Below, piece after piece: positions 34,001-44,828 of a stretch of DNA of 64,000 nucleotides. The notes below the pieces were generated by a model, which was not told the DNA's origin, searched no databases, and saw only the letters and a program-made list of their open reading frames with translations. This DNA is from Zeus faber. Its lineage: Eukaryota; Chordata; Actinopteri; Zeiformes; Zeidae. The DNA lies in assembly GCA_960531495.1 (NCBI GenBank), contig OY482852.1, forward strand, positions 34,913,117 through 34,977,116. Reading direction: 5' to 3'. Every line of letters starts with the position of its first letter. The first letter of the stretch is position 1. The position numbers were made by a program, and so were the translations under genes.

Positions 34001-34734
34001 GGGTATAATTATGAGGTTGTGTTCTTCATTATGTGTGTGCATATATGTTTTTTTTTTTTATTTGTTTGTTTTATTTATTTATTTTTTTAAACCTGTGCTG
34101 TCAGCATGCAATGGCATACAACACAGAGTATTTGTATGCCATTGCATCTAGGACAGAGTAAGTCTGCAAGTGCAGTTCAGGTTCTCAACCTGCAATGCAA
34201 CTCTATATAAATTCTTAAATCATCAAGAACTGCTGCAATAACTCTGTCCTGTGGATGACCTGTAGGATGACAAGAGCACAGTTTTTGTTTATAAAGAACC
34301 ACTGCCAACCCCCCTCACTGCAGAGCTCTTTATCATGTTTGGGTCTAAAAACAACTGATCTCTACTCCAAGAGGGGGAGAATCACCACGGGTGAGACAAA
34401 TAAACATAGAACCAAGCAACATTTACACAAAAACATAAACATTGGACGACAACAGGTATTGAAAAACTGTGTCTGTGTGTAAGTAGTGCACCGGTGAGTG
34501 TACATGATTATCCCTATTGGTACTGGTGTAGAAGGTTGGTATTACAGTATGTCGTGGCGCCTTCAAGCAACGGAAGGGGCCCCGAATCCCCCCGAACTTC
34601 GCAGCCTTGTAGACACCCGACGGCTGCAGGAAAGCCACGCGCACCCTGCCTGCAGCCACAGAAGACCCCCAGGCCCCCAGAGAAGCCAGAGGGCCATGGA
34701 GCAACCCCCACACCCAGCCCCGAGGAGCATTACT
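34001..34734. other. no gene seen
   Basis: T-rich stretch, then a palindrome (34106-34147), then sequence of rising GC content from about 34,550. No supported gene. Confidence 0.4.
34106..34147. repeat. palindrome, perfect 16-bp arms, 10-nt loop
   Basis: Left arm ATGCAATGGCATACAA, loop CACAGAGTAT, right arm the exact reverse complement. Hairpin-forming on either strand. Confidence 0.97.
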
Positions 34735-34870
34735 CACTCACAGGGAGCAGGAGGAGACCCCGCACCCCAGGGGCGCAAACATACAACCAACCCCCAGGTG
34801 CAGGCACAAGACGCAGGCACAGAACCCGGGCCGCGGGCGCTAGGCTTGGACCACCGGCCCGGATCCGGGT
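34735..34870 (+). repeat. GC-rich dispersed repeat, copy 1
   Basis: Contains ACCCCGCACCCCAGGGGCGC, then CATACAACCAACCCCCAGGT and GCAGGCACAAGACGCAG. The same ordered blocks lie in reverse orientation at 42,580-42,715. Of unknown class; the surrounding Pro-rich open frames are a composition effect. Confidence 0.7.
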
Positions 34871-34909
34871 GTGCATATATGTTTATGTGATTACATAGAT
34901 TTAGATATA

Positions 34910-35720
34910 TTGTTACAGTCCTTGTAGAGAGCACTTCCCTGCTGGAGAAGACGGATGGCTCTAAAGGATCAAGAGGACAAAGAATCTCTGCACAAGCCCA
35001 CCGACTGGAGGTCGATGCTCGGGGAGGGAAAGAGAATACAGATGGAACAGAGGTCAGGCTGCTGTATGGCCAGGCAGTCGCTATTGAGGGTGCCCTTCTG
35101 CAGCGGGAAGAGGGTTTGTGCCGACTAGACAAGGGCCAGATTGAAATCCAGGGGGCTGATGGATGTGTTGGAGTCTGCTCACATGATGCAGAGAGCTCAT
35201 TAGTGTAAACTGCAAGAAAGTCAACTAGAGGTTGAACAGTTCAAGCAGGAAGTAGATCAACTGAAGAATTGTGAAATTGTTGTGCTGCGCAGAATGCTCA
35301 ATCGCCTAGACCAGGAGATGAGAGCCCTTTGAGTGAGGGTGCATTCACTTGATGCTGAGAAGATCTCCATGCAAGAGAGGGTGGTATCTCTGCAGGACAA
35401 AGTGGATCGGCTAGAGTCTGCACTCCAACTTCAGCAGCAAGATGGTAAACAGCAGCTCCTAACTCTACAGGCACAGGCAAACCAGTCCCATGAGATGGCT
35501 AAATGCCATGCATCTGAGTTGGCCCGGAGAAACCAGACCTGCGGGATTTTAAATGAGAAGATAATTGCTCAGACAGACTGCCTTGCAAATTTGGAGAAAG
35601 CAGAGGTAACACTGCAGAAGGAGGTGCAGAGACTGGAGTCTGCCCTCCAAGATGAGAGAGAACTGACTAAAAATCATCTCCTTACTCTCCAGATACAGAC
35701 GGGATCTCACACAGTTCTTA
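34910..35720 (+). pseudogene. coiled-coil gene relic, long copy
   Basis: Plus strand. From 35,165 a heptad-rich reading (EVEQFKQEVDQLKN, LRRMLNRLDQEM, then SLDAEKISMQERVVSLQDKV, DRLESALQLQQQDGKQQLL, LQKEVQRLESALQDERELTK) predicts a long parallel coiled coil. In-frame stops occur near 35,205 and 35,330, so it is not intact. A possibly related open part (LLYGQAVAIEGALLQREEG) lies at 35,040-35,130. A shorter copy is at 22,885. I do not recognise the parent gene. Confidence 0.55.
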
Positions 35721-35779
35721 CTTCTATGGGGATGGCACTCTTGGCGAGCACTCGCTCCACGTCTAGGATCTTGGTGGAG

Positions 35780-38106
35780 GCGTGGGCTGAACTGGTGGCG
35801 TTGAGCTGCCTCCCGAGGGAATTTGTCATTGTGATAGCGGTATATCTCCCCCCTCTGCTAACGCCGAAGCGGCCTGTGACGTCCTGCACTCAGCTGCGTG
35901 CAGGCTGCAGACACAGCACCCATTTAATCATTTAAACATTTAAACCGATTTTAATCATGCCTCTCTGTCCTCCACTCTGCCCACTTTCTCCCAGTGTGGT
36001 ACATGCCCCACCAGGGACAATAAAACACTAGACTTATTATATGTCAACATCAAGGAGGCATAGAACTCATCCCCCCTCCACTCCTGTGAAGATCAGATCA
36101 CAACCTGGCTCATCTCCTACCTGTGTACAAACCTCTGGTGCTCAGGCAACCAGCTGTGACCCACACAATGAAAGGTGGTCTAAAGAGACTGAAGAGGCCC
36201 TGCAGGACTGCTTTGACTCTACTGTGTGGGAAGAACTCTGTGATCCTCATGGGGAGGACATCACAGTCTCACTGACTGTATCATGGATTACCTAAACTTC
36301 TTTGTGGAAAACGCTTTACCCACCAGGACTGTACGGTGTTCTCCCAACGACAAACCCTGGATTACTCCGGATAAAGAGGCTCTCCTTAAGTGGAAGAAAA
36401 GGGCCTTTGAATCAGGAGACAAGGAGGGGCTGAAGGAGGTACAGAAGCATCTAAGGAGGAAGATCAGTGAGGGGAAGGACAGTTACAGGAGGAAGATGTA
36501 GGACCAGCTGCAGCAGAACACCAGAGGAGTCTGGAAGGGCCCCAAATCCATTTTGGGCCACAATGAACCAGACTTCCAGGGTGTGGGGGATCAGAGGTGG
36601 GTGAATGATCAGAACTTTTTTTTCAACAGATTTGATCAGTCACCTGCCCCTCCCCCAGCCTATTCACCGCTTCTGCAACCTCCGTCATCCGCACCCCAGG
36701 TGTTCTGCACCACCCCCTTCCTTCGATACTCACAGCCCCCCCCACTGCTTCTCATACCAGAGACACAACACCCACATTCACACCCTCCACTCAGCCCCCC
36801 TGCTCCAATCTTTCCCTCACTATGATCCAGGTGAGGAACGAGCTCAGAAAGATGATGGTGAGAAAGGCTGAAGGTTCGGACTGCATCAGCTCCAGGCTAC
36901 TGAAGACATGTGCAGACCAGCTCTGTAGGATAGTGGAGCACATGTTCAACATGAGCCTGAAGCTGGGGAGAGTGCCACGGCTGTGGAAGACATCCTGCGT
37001 GGTACCGGTGCTGAAAACCCCGCACCCCAAGGACCTCAGCAGCTACAGGAAGGTGGCACTGACGTCTCACTTCATGAAGAGCCCGGAGAGCCTGGTCCTT
37101 ATGTATCTCCGCCCCCTGGTGAGATCAGCAATGGACCTGCTCCAGTTTGCCTCCAAGCCTGGCATTGGGGTGGACAACGGCGTCATTTTCATGTTACATC
37201 GAGCTCTCTCTCACCTGGAGAAGCCTGGGAGGCTTCAGCTTCTGCTTGAGGGACAAGCTGCAGCACACAGGAGTGGACCATCACCTGTCTTCCTGCATTC
37301 TGGACTACCTCACTGACTGGCCACAGTACGTGAAGTCTCAGAACTGTGCGTCTGACATGGTCATCGCAGCACGGGGGCCCCGCAAGGAACGGTCTTGGCA
37401 CATTTCCCCTTCACCCTCTACACTGCAGACTTCACGTACAGCTCAACCAGCTGTCACCTGCAAAAGTTCAAAGTGTCACAACAGCTGACAGGAAGAGACT
37501 TGATAAACTAATCAAGAAGGCCACCTCTGTCTTGGGGTGCCCCCTGGACCCGGTGCAGGTGGTGGGAGAAAGGATGACAAGCTAAGATGATGGCTAAGCT
37601 GTCATCCTTGACGGAGAACGAATCCCAACCAATGCATAAGACTCTGACGGCACTGGAGAGCTCTTTCAGCGATAGGCTGCTTCACCCAGTGTGGGATGGA
37701 GCGCGATCGCAGATCCATCCTTCCTGTGGCTGTCGGACTGTATAACCAACAGCGCACCTAGTAGACCACACACACACACACAGACACACACACACACACA
37801 ACTGTGAAAAATCCAAAGTGCAATTATTTAAAAAAAAAAAAAAAAAAAAGTACAATCCCTGATGTGCACTTTGTCAAAATATGTGCAATACTCTTGATTA
37901 CTTTGCTTCCTATTTATGTTGTTTCTACTTAGGTATATATTTAATATATTTTTTATATTGTTTATAGTGCTTACCTTTATTCTTACGCACTTTTAGTTAC
38001 TACAACTCTTGATTGATGCTCTCTATTTTCCTCTTTCACTTTTTGCTGTTGTAACTGTGCAAATCTCCCCGTTGTGCGACTAATAAAGGTTTATCTTTAT
38101 CTTTAT
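35780..38106 (+). mobile_element. Rex1/Babar-like LINE, 5'-truncated and internally reduced
   Basis: Plus strand: the end of the endonuclease (FVIVIAVYLPP near 35,825; CPTRDNKTLDLLYVNIKE near 36,005), a linker (TVRCSPNDKPWITPDKEALL), then the start of the reverse transcriptase (KAEGSDCISSRLLKTCADQL, RVPRLWKTSCVVPVLKTPHP) and a shortened C-terminus. The catalytic YADD/FSDD region is missing through deletion. A CA tract (37,770-37,800) and A run (37,829-37,850) sit in the 3' UTR. The end is TTTATCTTTATCTTTAT at 38,090-38,106. Confidence 0.85.
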
Positions 38107-38364
38107 ACAAACTTTTATGAAAAGATGACAGATGACAGCTTATCTTTACCTACCATGGAATGGGAAAGATACCTTGCTGTTTCCAGCAATATCAACCTGT
38201 GGAAGCTTATTTGCAAGAACACCTTTTCTATGACCTGCAATTCCAAAATGCAACTCAACCAGTATAAGATTTTGCACAGAGCACATATCACACACAAAAT
38301 TTTCAAAATGGGTTTCATGGATAAAGACGTTTGTTGTCATTGTTCCCTTTGTACCATAGATCAG
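38107..38364 (+). mobile_element. L1-type ORF2 C-terminal scrap
   Basis: One open frame: MEWERYLAVSSNINLWKLIC, then MQLNQYKILHRAHITHKIF and a Cys/His end (VCCHCSLC). This is the C-terminal domain of L1-type ORF2. It is squeezed between a plus-strand and a minus-strand Rex1-like element. Confidence 0.75.
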
Positions 38365-41300
38365 TATTAGAATCAGAATCAGAAATACTTTAATAATCCC
38401 AGGGGGAAATTACTTTTGTTACAACTCCAAATCTACATACAACATATTTACATACAACATATAATAAATATTAAGTAACATATTTATATATATATACACA
38501 TATCTATATACACATGGTAAAGTGTGAAATGTACAGTTAAAATGTGCAAAAAGAAGAAGGTGCAGAAGTGGAAGTCTGTGTTTTGAGGTCAGGTTACAGA
38601 GAGGGGATGTCTCTGACTCCCTGAGGGAGGTAGAGATTGAAGACCACAGGCAGGAATGATTTCCTGTGGCGCTCTGTGGTGCATCTGGGTAAGAGGAGTC
38701 TTCTGCTGAAGGTGCTCCTCTGCTGGGCCAGTGTGTCGTAGAGAGGGTGTAAGACACTTTCCAAGATGGACTGAAGCCTGGACAGCATCCTCCTCTCTGC
38801 CACAGTCGTCAGGGTGTCCAGCTCCTCTCCTACGACGTCACCGGCCCTCCTGATTAGTTTGTTTAGTCTGTTGTTGTCTGCGACCCTCAGCCCACTGCCC
38901 CAGCATGTGACCGCGAGAAAGATTGTACTGGCCACAGCAGACTCATAGAACATCCTCAGCATCGTCTGGCAGATGTTAAAGGACCTCAGCGCCCGTAGGA
39001 AATAGAGTCGGCTTTGGCCCTTTTTGTTGACTGCCTCGGTGTTTCTGGTCCATTCCAACTTGTTATTGAAGTACACCCCCAGGTACTTGTACTCCTCCAC
39101 AGTGTCCACAGGGACCCCCTAGATGGAGACAGGGGTCAGGGGTGTTTTTGCCCTCCTCAGATCCACTATGAGCTCCTTTGTCTTAGTCACATTGAGCTGC
39201 AGATGGTTCAGCTCACTCCAAGTGACAAAGTTGCCCACAACAGTCCTGTATTCACTCTCATCACCCTTTTTAATACAACCAACTATTGCTGAGTCATCAG
39301 AAAACTTCTGAAGGTGGCAGGACTCCGTGCAATAGTTGAAGTCTGAGGTGAAGAGGGTCAAGAGGAATGGAGAGAGGACAGTCCCCAGTGGGGCCCCAGT
39401 GTTGCTGACTACTCTGTCAGACACACAGTTCTGTTGGCGTACATACTGCGGTCTGCCCGTCAGGTAATCAACAATCCAGGACACGATGGGGGCCTCCACC
39501 AGCATCGCAGCCGTCTTCTCACCCCGAAGAGCCGGACGGATGGTGTTGAAAGCACTGGAGAAATCAAAGAACATGACTCTCACAGTGCTCGCCGGCTTGT
39601 CCAGATGAGTGTAGACTCTGTTCAGCAGGTAGATGATGCTGTCCTCAACTCCCAGGTGGGGCTGGTAGTTGAACTGCAGTGGATCAGTGAAAGGCCTGAC
39701 CATAGGCCTTAGCTGCTCCAGGACGTCCCACATCATGAAGGTCTTCATGATGTGGGACGTCAGAGCCACCGGTCTGTAGTCCTGAGGGCCGCTGAGACGC
39801 GGCGTCTTCGCTACAGGAACGAGGCAGGACGTCTTCCACAGCACAGGGACCTGCTGGAGGTGCAGGCTCAGGCTGAAGACTTGACTGAGTACTCCACACA
39901 GCTGGGGGGCACAGGCTATAAGCACCCTGGGAAATACACCGTCGGGGCCTGAAGCTTTGCCGGAGTGGAGTCTCGTCAGCTGTCTTCTCACCAGGTCAGG
40001 CGTGAAGGACACTGTAGAGGTGACAGTTGGGGGAGGGGTGGGGTCCTCATGTTGTGGAGGACATGATGTAGAGCAGGGGGGAGGGGTGGAGTAGGTGGGT
40101 GTGAATTGAGGCGGTGAGGAGCAAACAAGGGGTCTGTAAGGAGGAGGAGTAGGGGGAGATAAAGTGGCAGTAGTTGTTGAGCAGCCAGCAGCAGAGACTT
40201 GTGGGGGATGGGCCGCAGTATCAAACCTATTGAAAAATAGGTTCAGTTCATTGGCCCCGTCCGCACGGCCCTCCAACCCCATGCCACCCGTCTTCTGGAA
40301 CCCAGTGATGGTTCTCATGCCACTTCACACATCCCTCATGTTTTGCTGGAGTTTTTTTCTCCAGCTTCCTCCTATAACTGTCTTTTGCCTCCTTGCTTGT
40401 AAGTTTGAGTACCTCCTGCACTCTCCTCACCTCATCATGGTTGCCATCTTTGAACGCCCTTCTCTTTGTTCAGGATGGCCTTAATGTCCTTAGTGATCCA
40501 TGGTTTATTGTTGGCGTAACAGGTGACAGTCCGAGCTGGGACATTGCAGTCCACACAGAAGTTGATATAGTCCGTGATGCACTCTGTGAGCCCATCAATG
40601 TCCTCCCCTTGGGGCTCACAGAGTGCAGGCCAGTCAGTCACTTCAAAATCAGTCCTGCAGTGCTTCATAAGCCTCCTCTGACCACCTCCTCACAGTCCTT
40701 GTGGTCGTAAGCTTCCTCTTCACCAGAGGCACATAGCAGGGTTTGAGCTGAACCAGGTTGTGATCTGACCTGCCCAGAGGGGGGAGAGAAGAGGAGATGT
40801 ATGCATCCTTAATGTTAGCATACATCAGGTCCAGGGTCCTCTCCTCTCTGGGAGGACAGCTCATGTACTGTTTGAAAGTCGGCAGAACTCTGTTCATGGT
40901 GACATGGTTAGAGTCTCCCGACATGATGATGAGGGCACTGGGGTGTTGAGTTTGAAGTTTGGAGATGGTGGTGTGTATGATGCTGCAGGCAGATGTTGGG
41001 TTTGCAGAGGGAAGGATGTACAGGACAACGATGATGACTTGCGGGATCTCTCGAGGCAGATAGTATGGACGGAGTCCAACGGCCAGCAGTTCAGTATCCG
41101 GGCTAGAGATCTGTTCTTTAATGGTGATGTAACCAGGATTACACCATCTGCTGTTAACTAGAACTGCAAGCCCCCCGCCTTTCCGCTTACCACTCTCGGT
41201 ACAATCCCGGTCCGCCCAGACGGTGTGGAAGCCATGGACAGAGACATTCTGGTCCGTAATGTCCCTGTGCAGCCATGTCTCAGTGAAACACATCAGACTG

Positions 41301-41830
41301 CACTCCCGGTACTCTGCGTGGCTCTGCGTTAGCGCCGTTAGCTCGTCCATTTTGTTGCTGAGAGACCGTACGTTTCCGATAACAACAGAGGGGAGACACG
41401 GCTTAAATCTTCTCCTCTCCATAAGCCCGTCCCGTCTCGACCCTCCACTCTTCCCCCGACGTTGCTTCCCTCCTCTGCATCCCCGGTGTGTTTTCTTCCA
41501 GAGTTCAGATGGTATATCAGCTGGTCTGGCCACCATGCCGGCCGGCATTAGCGCGATCAGGTGTTCTCTGGAGTAACCAAAGGCAGCGTGTCGCGGTGGA
41601 AGCGGCATAATAAAAACTACACAAAAAAAACAACATGAAAACTCTCTAAAAAAAACTTCGTTAGAGAGAGCAGGACTTCACAGAGTTCGAGTGAAAAAAA
41701 CAGAACGAACAAAAGAGAATGAAAGTTAAAAAGCAGACTCAAAAGTAGGAGCAATTTCACAGGCAGCATGCAGCTTTCGCGCACGCGCACTTCGATGACT
41801 ACTTTCATGCCATCTGACTCTTCCCATCTA
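38365..41830 (-). mobile_element. Rex1/Babar-like LINE, almost full length
   Basis: Minus strand, one ORF class in pieces. Endonuclease 41,608-40,649 (VVIGNVRSLSNKMDELTAL, MCFTETWLHRDI, IIMSGDSNHVT, GRSDHNLVQLKPCYVPLV); linker 40,668-40,249 (NNKPWITKDIKAILN); reverse transcriptase 40,318-39,119 (KASGPDGVFPRVLIACAPQL, FFDFSSAFNTIRPA, GAPLGTVLSPFLLTL, KFSDDSAIVGC); C-terminus 39,109-38,594 (EEYKYLGVYFNNKLEW). An in-frame TAG at 39,119 and about three frame changes disable it. The 3' end at 38,365 carries a GATTCTGATTCT tail. The 5' limit near 41,830 is a guess. A 19-bp-arm palindrome replaces part of the RT. Confidence 0.85.
39722..39761. repeat. perfect palindrome, 19-bp arms, 2-nt loop, inside LINE RT
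   Basis: Left arm GACGTCCCACATCATGAAG, loop GT, right arm the exact reverse complement. It keeps the reading frame: the protein reads TSHIMKTFMMWDVLEQLRP where this LINE family usually has TSHIMKTFERLVLEQLRP or similar. Confidence 0.97.
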
Positions 41831-42059
41831 TCCAATGTTTTGATGGACCAAAATCACCAAGAAGCTATCAACCCTTCTGGATTGCGGCATTCCAGTCTCC
41901 CTGTCTATATGTCTCCTTTGTGACCTCTCCTCGGTTGACTCACCACTCAACCACCACCAACCCAGAATACATCTCAATGGAAAAACTTTTGGCAGTATCC
42001 AAAAAAAGGTCAATTAATTTCATAAAATATGGGCTACTTTTCATAACTCCATCCATTGA
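41831..42059. other. no gene seen
   Basis: Short mixed sequence between the Rex1-like LINE and a GC-rich repeat. Confidence 0.4.
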
Positions 42060-42715
42060 TACTTGAGTCTTCCTTCCGGGGCGCTGGTCGGTCGGTGTGG
42101 GGGAGTGGTCGGCCGGGGGACCGCCGGGTGGGCCCCCGCCAGATGGGCTGGAGTCCTGGCAGCTTGCACCTGGGGGCTTAAGGGCTTTGCGACCTGGTGG
42201 GGTTGCAGAGAGCGCCGCTGGGAGCCTTCCGGGGCCCCAAAGGGGCTGCTTGCTGTTGTGGGTGTGGGTTGGGGTGCGGGGGGCGGCTGTCGGCCTTTGC
42301 TCCCGCTGTGGGCTTCCCTGCGGCGGGTGCCCCAGGTGCCAGGTGGAGGGTCCAAATATCTGGTGGCCAACTGGTGTTGGCAGGGGGGGGCTAAAACCCG
42401 TGCTGAGCACACTCTGCTACATGGATGGGCACTCGGGGCTCGCGGCTGGGTGGGACTTCTGGTCGGCTGCGGTGGGGCGGGCCTCGGCGTTGCGCTGGGC
42501 ATGAGTGGGCATGGGGGTCCCGCTGGCTCGCCAGGTGGGGTGTCAGTGTGTTGGCGCAAGGCCTGGCTCCGGCCTGTGGTCCGTGTCTGGCGCTCGCAGC
42601 TTGGGTTCTGCGCCTGCGGCTGCCTCTTGTGCCTGCACTTGGCGGTAGGTTGTATGTGTGCGCCCCTGGGGTGCGGGGTCTCATCGTGCTCCCTGGGATG
42701 ATTATTTAGTATGAA
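42060..42715 (-). repeat. GC-rich repeat region, copy 2
   Basis: Its end (42,580-42,715) is the reverse complement of 34,735-34,870. The rest is G-rich on the plus strand, with long accidental open frames in several phases that look compositional rather than coding. Confidence 0.6.
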
Positions 42716-42892
42716 ACTCCCAATTGTTTTCTGATCTGCTCTCGTTTGCCCTGTTAATTATTTTTTTTTACTACATTATGCTATTAATAAGCTACAAACT
42801 CACACTTCCCAGATCCCTTTTAAATGAAAACATAAAGACATACTGGATGCAACAACAGCCGGACGGCTTAAAGGACGACAAAGCAAAGTGGA

Positions 42893-44601
42893 TTCAAGAT
42901 TCAAGATTTTTATTCGTCACTTACATATACATACTTTCATACAGATATGCAGTGAAATGTAATGCAATGCACCCGGTGATAACACACAATATGTCCTAGG
43001 AAAAATTTCTAATAGCCCAACTAACTGACTCCTAAAACGTAATACAGTAAGTCGAATACTTATAGAATAAAATAAAAATATATAGAATAAAATACAATAA
43101 AAACTAAATGAAATAAAATGGAATAGATAGAGGGTATATGCTTATGTATATGGAATAGGCAATTATGTATATACAGATATGTGCATTAAAGTGGCATGTG
43201 AATAAAGTGAGGTAGTGTTTGGGATAATACAGCACAGTATACAACAGTACAGCGCAGCAATACGGCATCACGAACAACCCTGAACAGTGACACAGTATGC
43301 TACATACAGTACAGAAGGTAGTGGAGCCTATGTGTATGGCTCAGTGAGGACCCCTGGAAAGGTCAGCATTGACAGTTCTAATGGCTTGCGGGAAAAAACC
43401 CTGTCTCAGTCTCACTGTTCTCGCTGTGTAATTGCGGAGGCGCTTGCCTGACCGCAGCAGCTGGAACAGTCCGTTGTTGGGGTGATGAGGATCCTTCATG
43501 ATCCTGCGGGCTCTGCTACTACACCTCCTGGTGTATGACTCCTGAAAGGGGGGGGAGGGTAGTTCCAGTGGTACGTTCAGCTGTATGCACCACCCTCTGC
43601 AGGGCCTGCCTTTCCTGAGCAGTACAGCTCCCAAACCAGGCAGTAATGTTGCCTGTCAGGATGCTCTCCACTGCTCCAGAGTAGAAGGACTTGAGGATCC
43701 TCACCGAGACCCGGAATTTCCTCAGCTGCCTGAGGTGGTAGAGACGCTGCCTCGCCTTTCTCACCAGAGTGTCTGTGTGTACAGTCCATGTTAAGTCCTC
43801 TGTGATGTGGACTCCCAGGTATTTGAAGCTACTCACCCTGTCGACAGAAGTCCCATTAATCACCAAGGGCGCGTGCGTCCTCGATTGTGATCCACGCCTA
43901 AAGTCCACAATCAGCTCCTTGGTTTTGCTGACGTTCAGGTGTAGGCTGTTGTCCTGGCACCAGAGTGACAGGTCAGCCACCTCCTCACGGTAGGGCTTCT
44001 TATCGCAGTTAGTGATCAGGCCCACGACCACGGTGTCGTCAGCAAACTTTATGATGGTGTTGAAGCTGGACCTGGCCACACAGTCATGTGTGTACAGGGA
44101 GTACAGTAGGGGGCTGAGGACGCACCCCTGGGGGGATCCTGTATTCAGGGTGAGGGAGCTTGACATGTGCTTCCCCACCCTGACCACCTGGGGGCGGGCT
44201 GTGAGGAAGTCCAGGATCTAGGCGCACAGCGGAGCATTCAGTCCGAGCTCCTTCAGCTTGACAGCCAGTCTGGTGGGGACTATGGTGTTGAAAGCTGAAC
44301 TATAATCGATGAACAGCATTCTCACATAGGCCCCCTTCTGGCCATCCAGGTGCGTGAGGGTGGTGTGCAGTACCTGAGAGACTGCGTCATCCGTGGATCT
44401 GTTTTGCCGGTAAGCGAACTGCAACGGGTCCAAGGTGCGGAGGAGGGAGGCGCAGATATAATCCCTAATCAGCTTTCGAAACACTTCATGACCACCAAGG
44501 TGAGGGCCACCGGATGGTAGTCATTCAGGCAGGCGGGAGAGGCGATCTTTGGGACAGGAACGACGGTGGACCTCTTGAAGCAGGACAGGACCACTGATTC
44601 A
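42893..44601 (-). mobile_element. Rex1/Babar-like LINE, 5'-truncated
   Basis: Minus strand. RT from 44,484 (DPLQFAYRQNRSTDDAV, LFIDYSSAFNTIVPTRLAVK), then 44,187-43,519 ([45 protein letters not shown]) and the C-terminus to 43,341. An in-frame TAG at 44,218 and a frame change at a G run near 43,550 are the only lesions seen. The tail GATTCAAGATTCAAG is at 42,893. Close to the copy at 25,470-26,470, so recently active. The 5' end stops inside the RT domain. Confidence 0.88.
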
Positions 44602-44776
44602 GCCTCTTTAAATGGATCCCATTGTACATCAGGGAACTGAATATAACATAACTTTTACTTCTAATACATTAAGTACATTTCAGTACATTATTACCCTGAT
44701 GTTAATCTTGTTTATTTGCCTTCAAATATATAAAACACTGCAAAGCCAGTGTTTGATAAACAACCAGATCACAAAT
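44602..44776 (-). repeat. tRNA-Gly repeat unit, downstream flank, copy 1
   Basis: This flank plus the tRNA relic is nearly identical to 48,050-48,277 (about ten differences over about 225 bp by eye). It looks like a unit of a former tRNA-Gly tandem array or a local duplication. Confidence 0.8.
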
Positions 44777-44828
44777 TGCATTGGCTGGGAATCAAACCCA
44801 GGTCAACTGCTTGGAAGGCAGCTATGCT
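44777..44828 (-). pseudogene. tRNA-Gly(TCC), 3' 52 nt only, cut by a LINE
   Basis: Minus strand: starts AGCATAGCTGCCTTCCAAGC (anticodon TCC) and ends with the T arm and acceptor to TGCA. The first 20 nt, with the A box, are missing; in their place lies the A-rich 3' end of the LINE at 44,829-46,595. The B-box position reads GGTTTGATTCCC. Confidence 0.9.

Noticed and set aside
42041-42701. Long Pro/Gly-rich open frames on both strands (up to 212 codons)
   Set aside because: Overlapping frames in several phases of a GC-rich repeat; composition, not coding.
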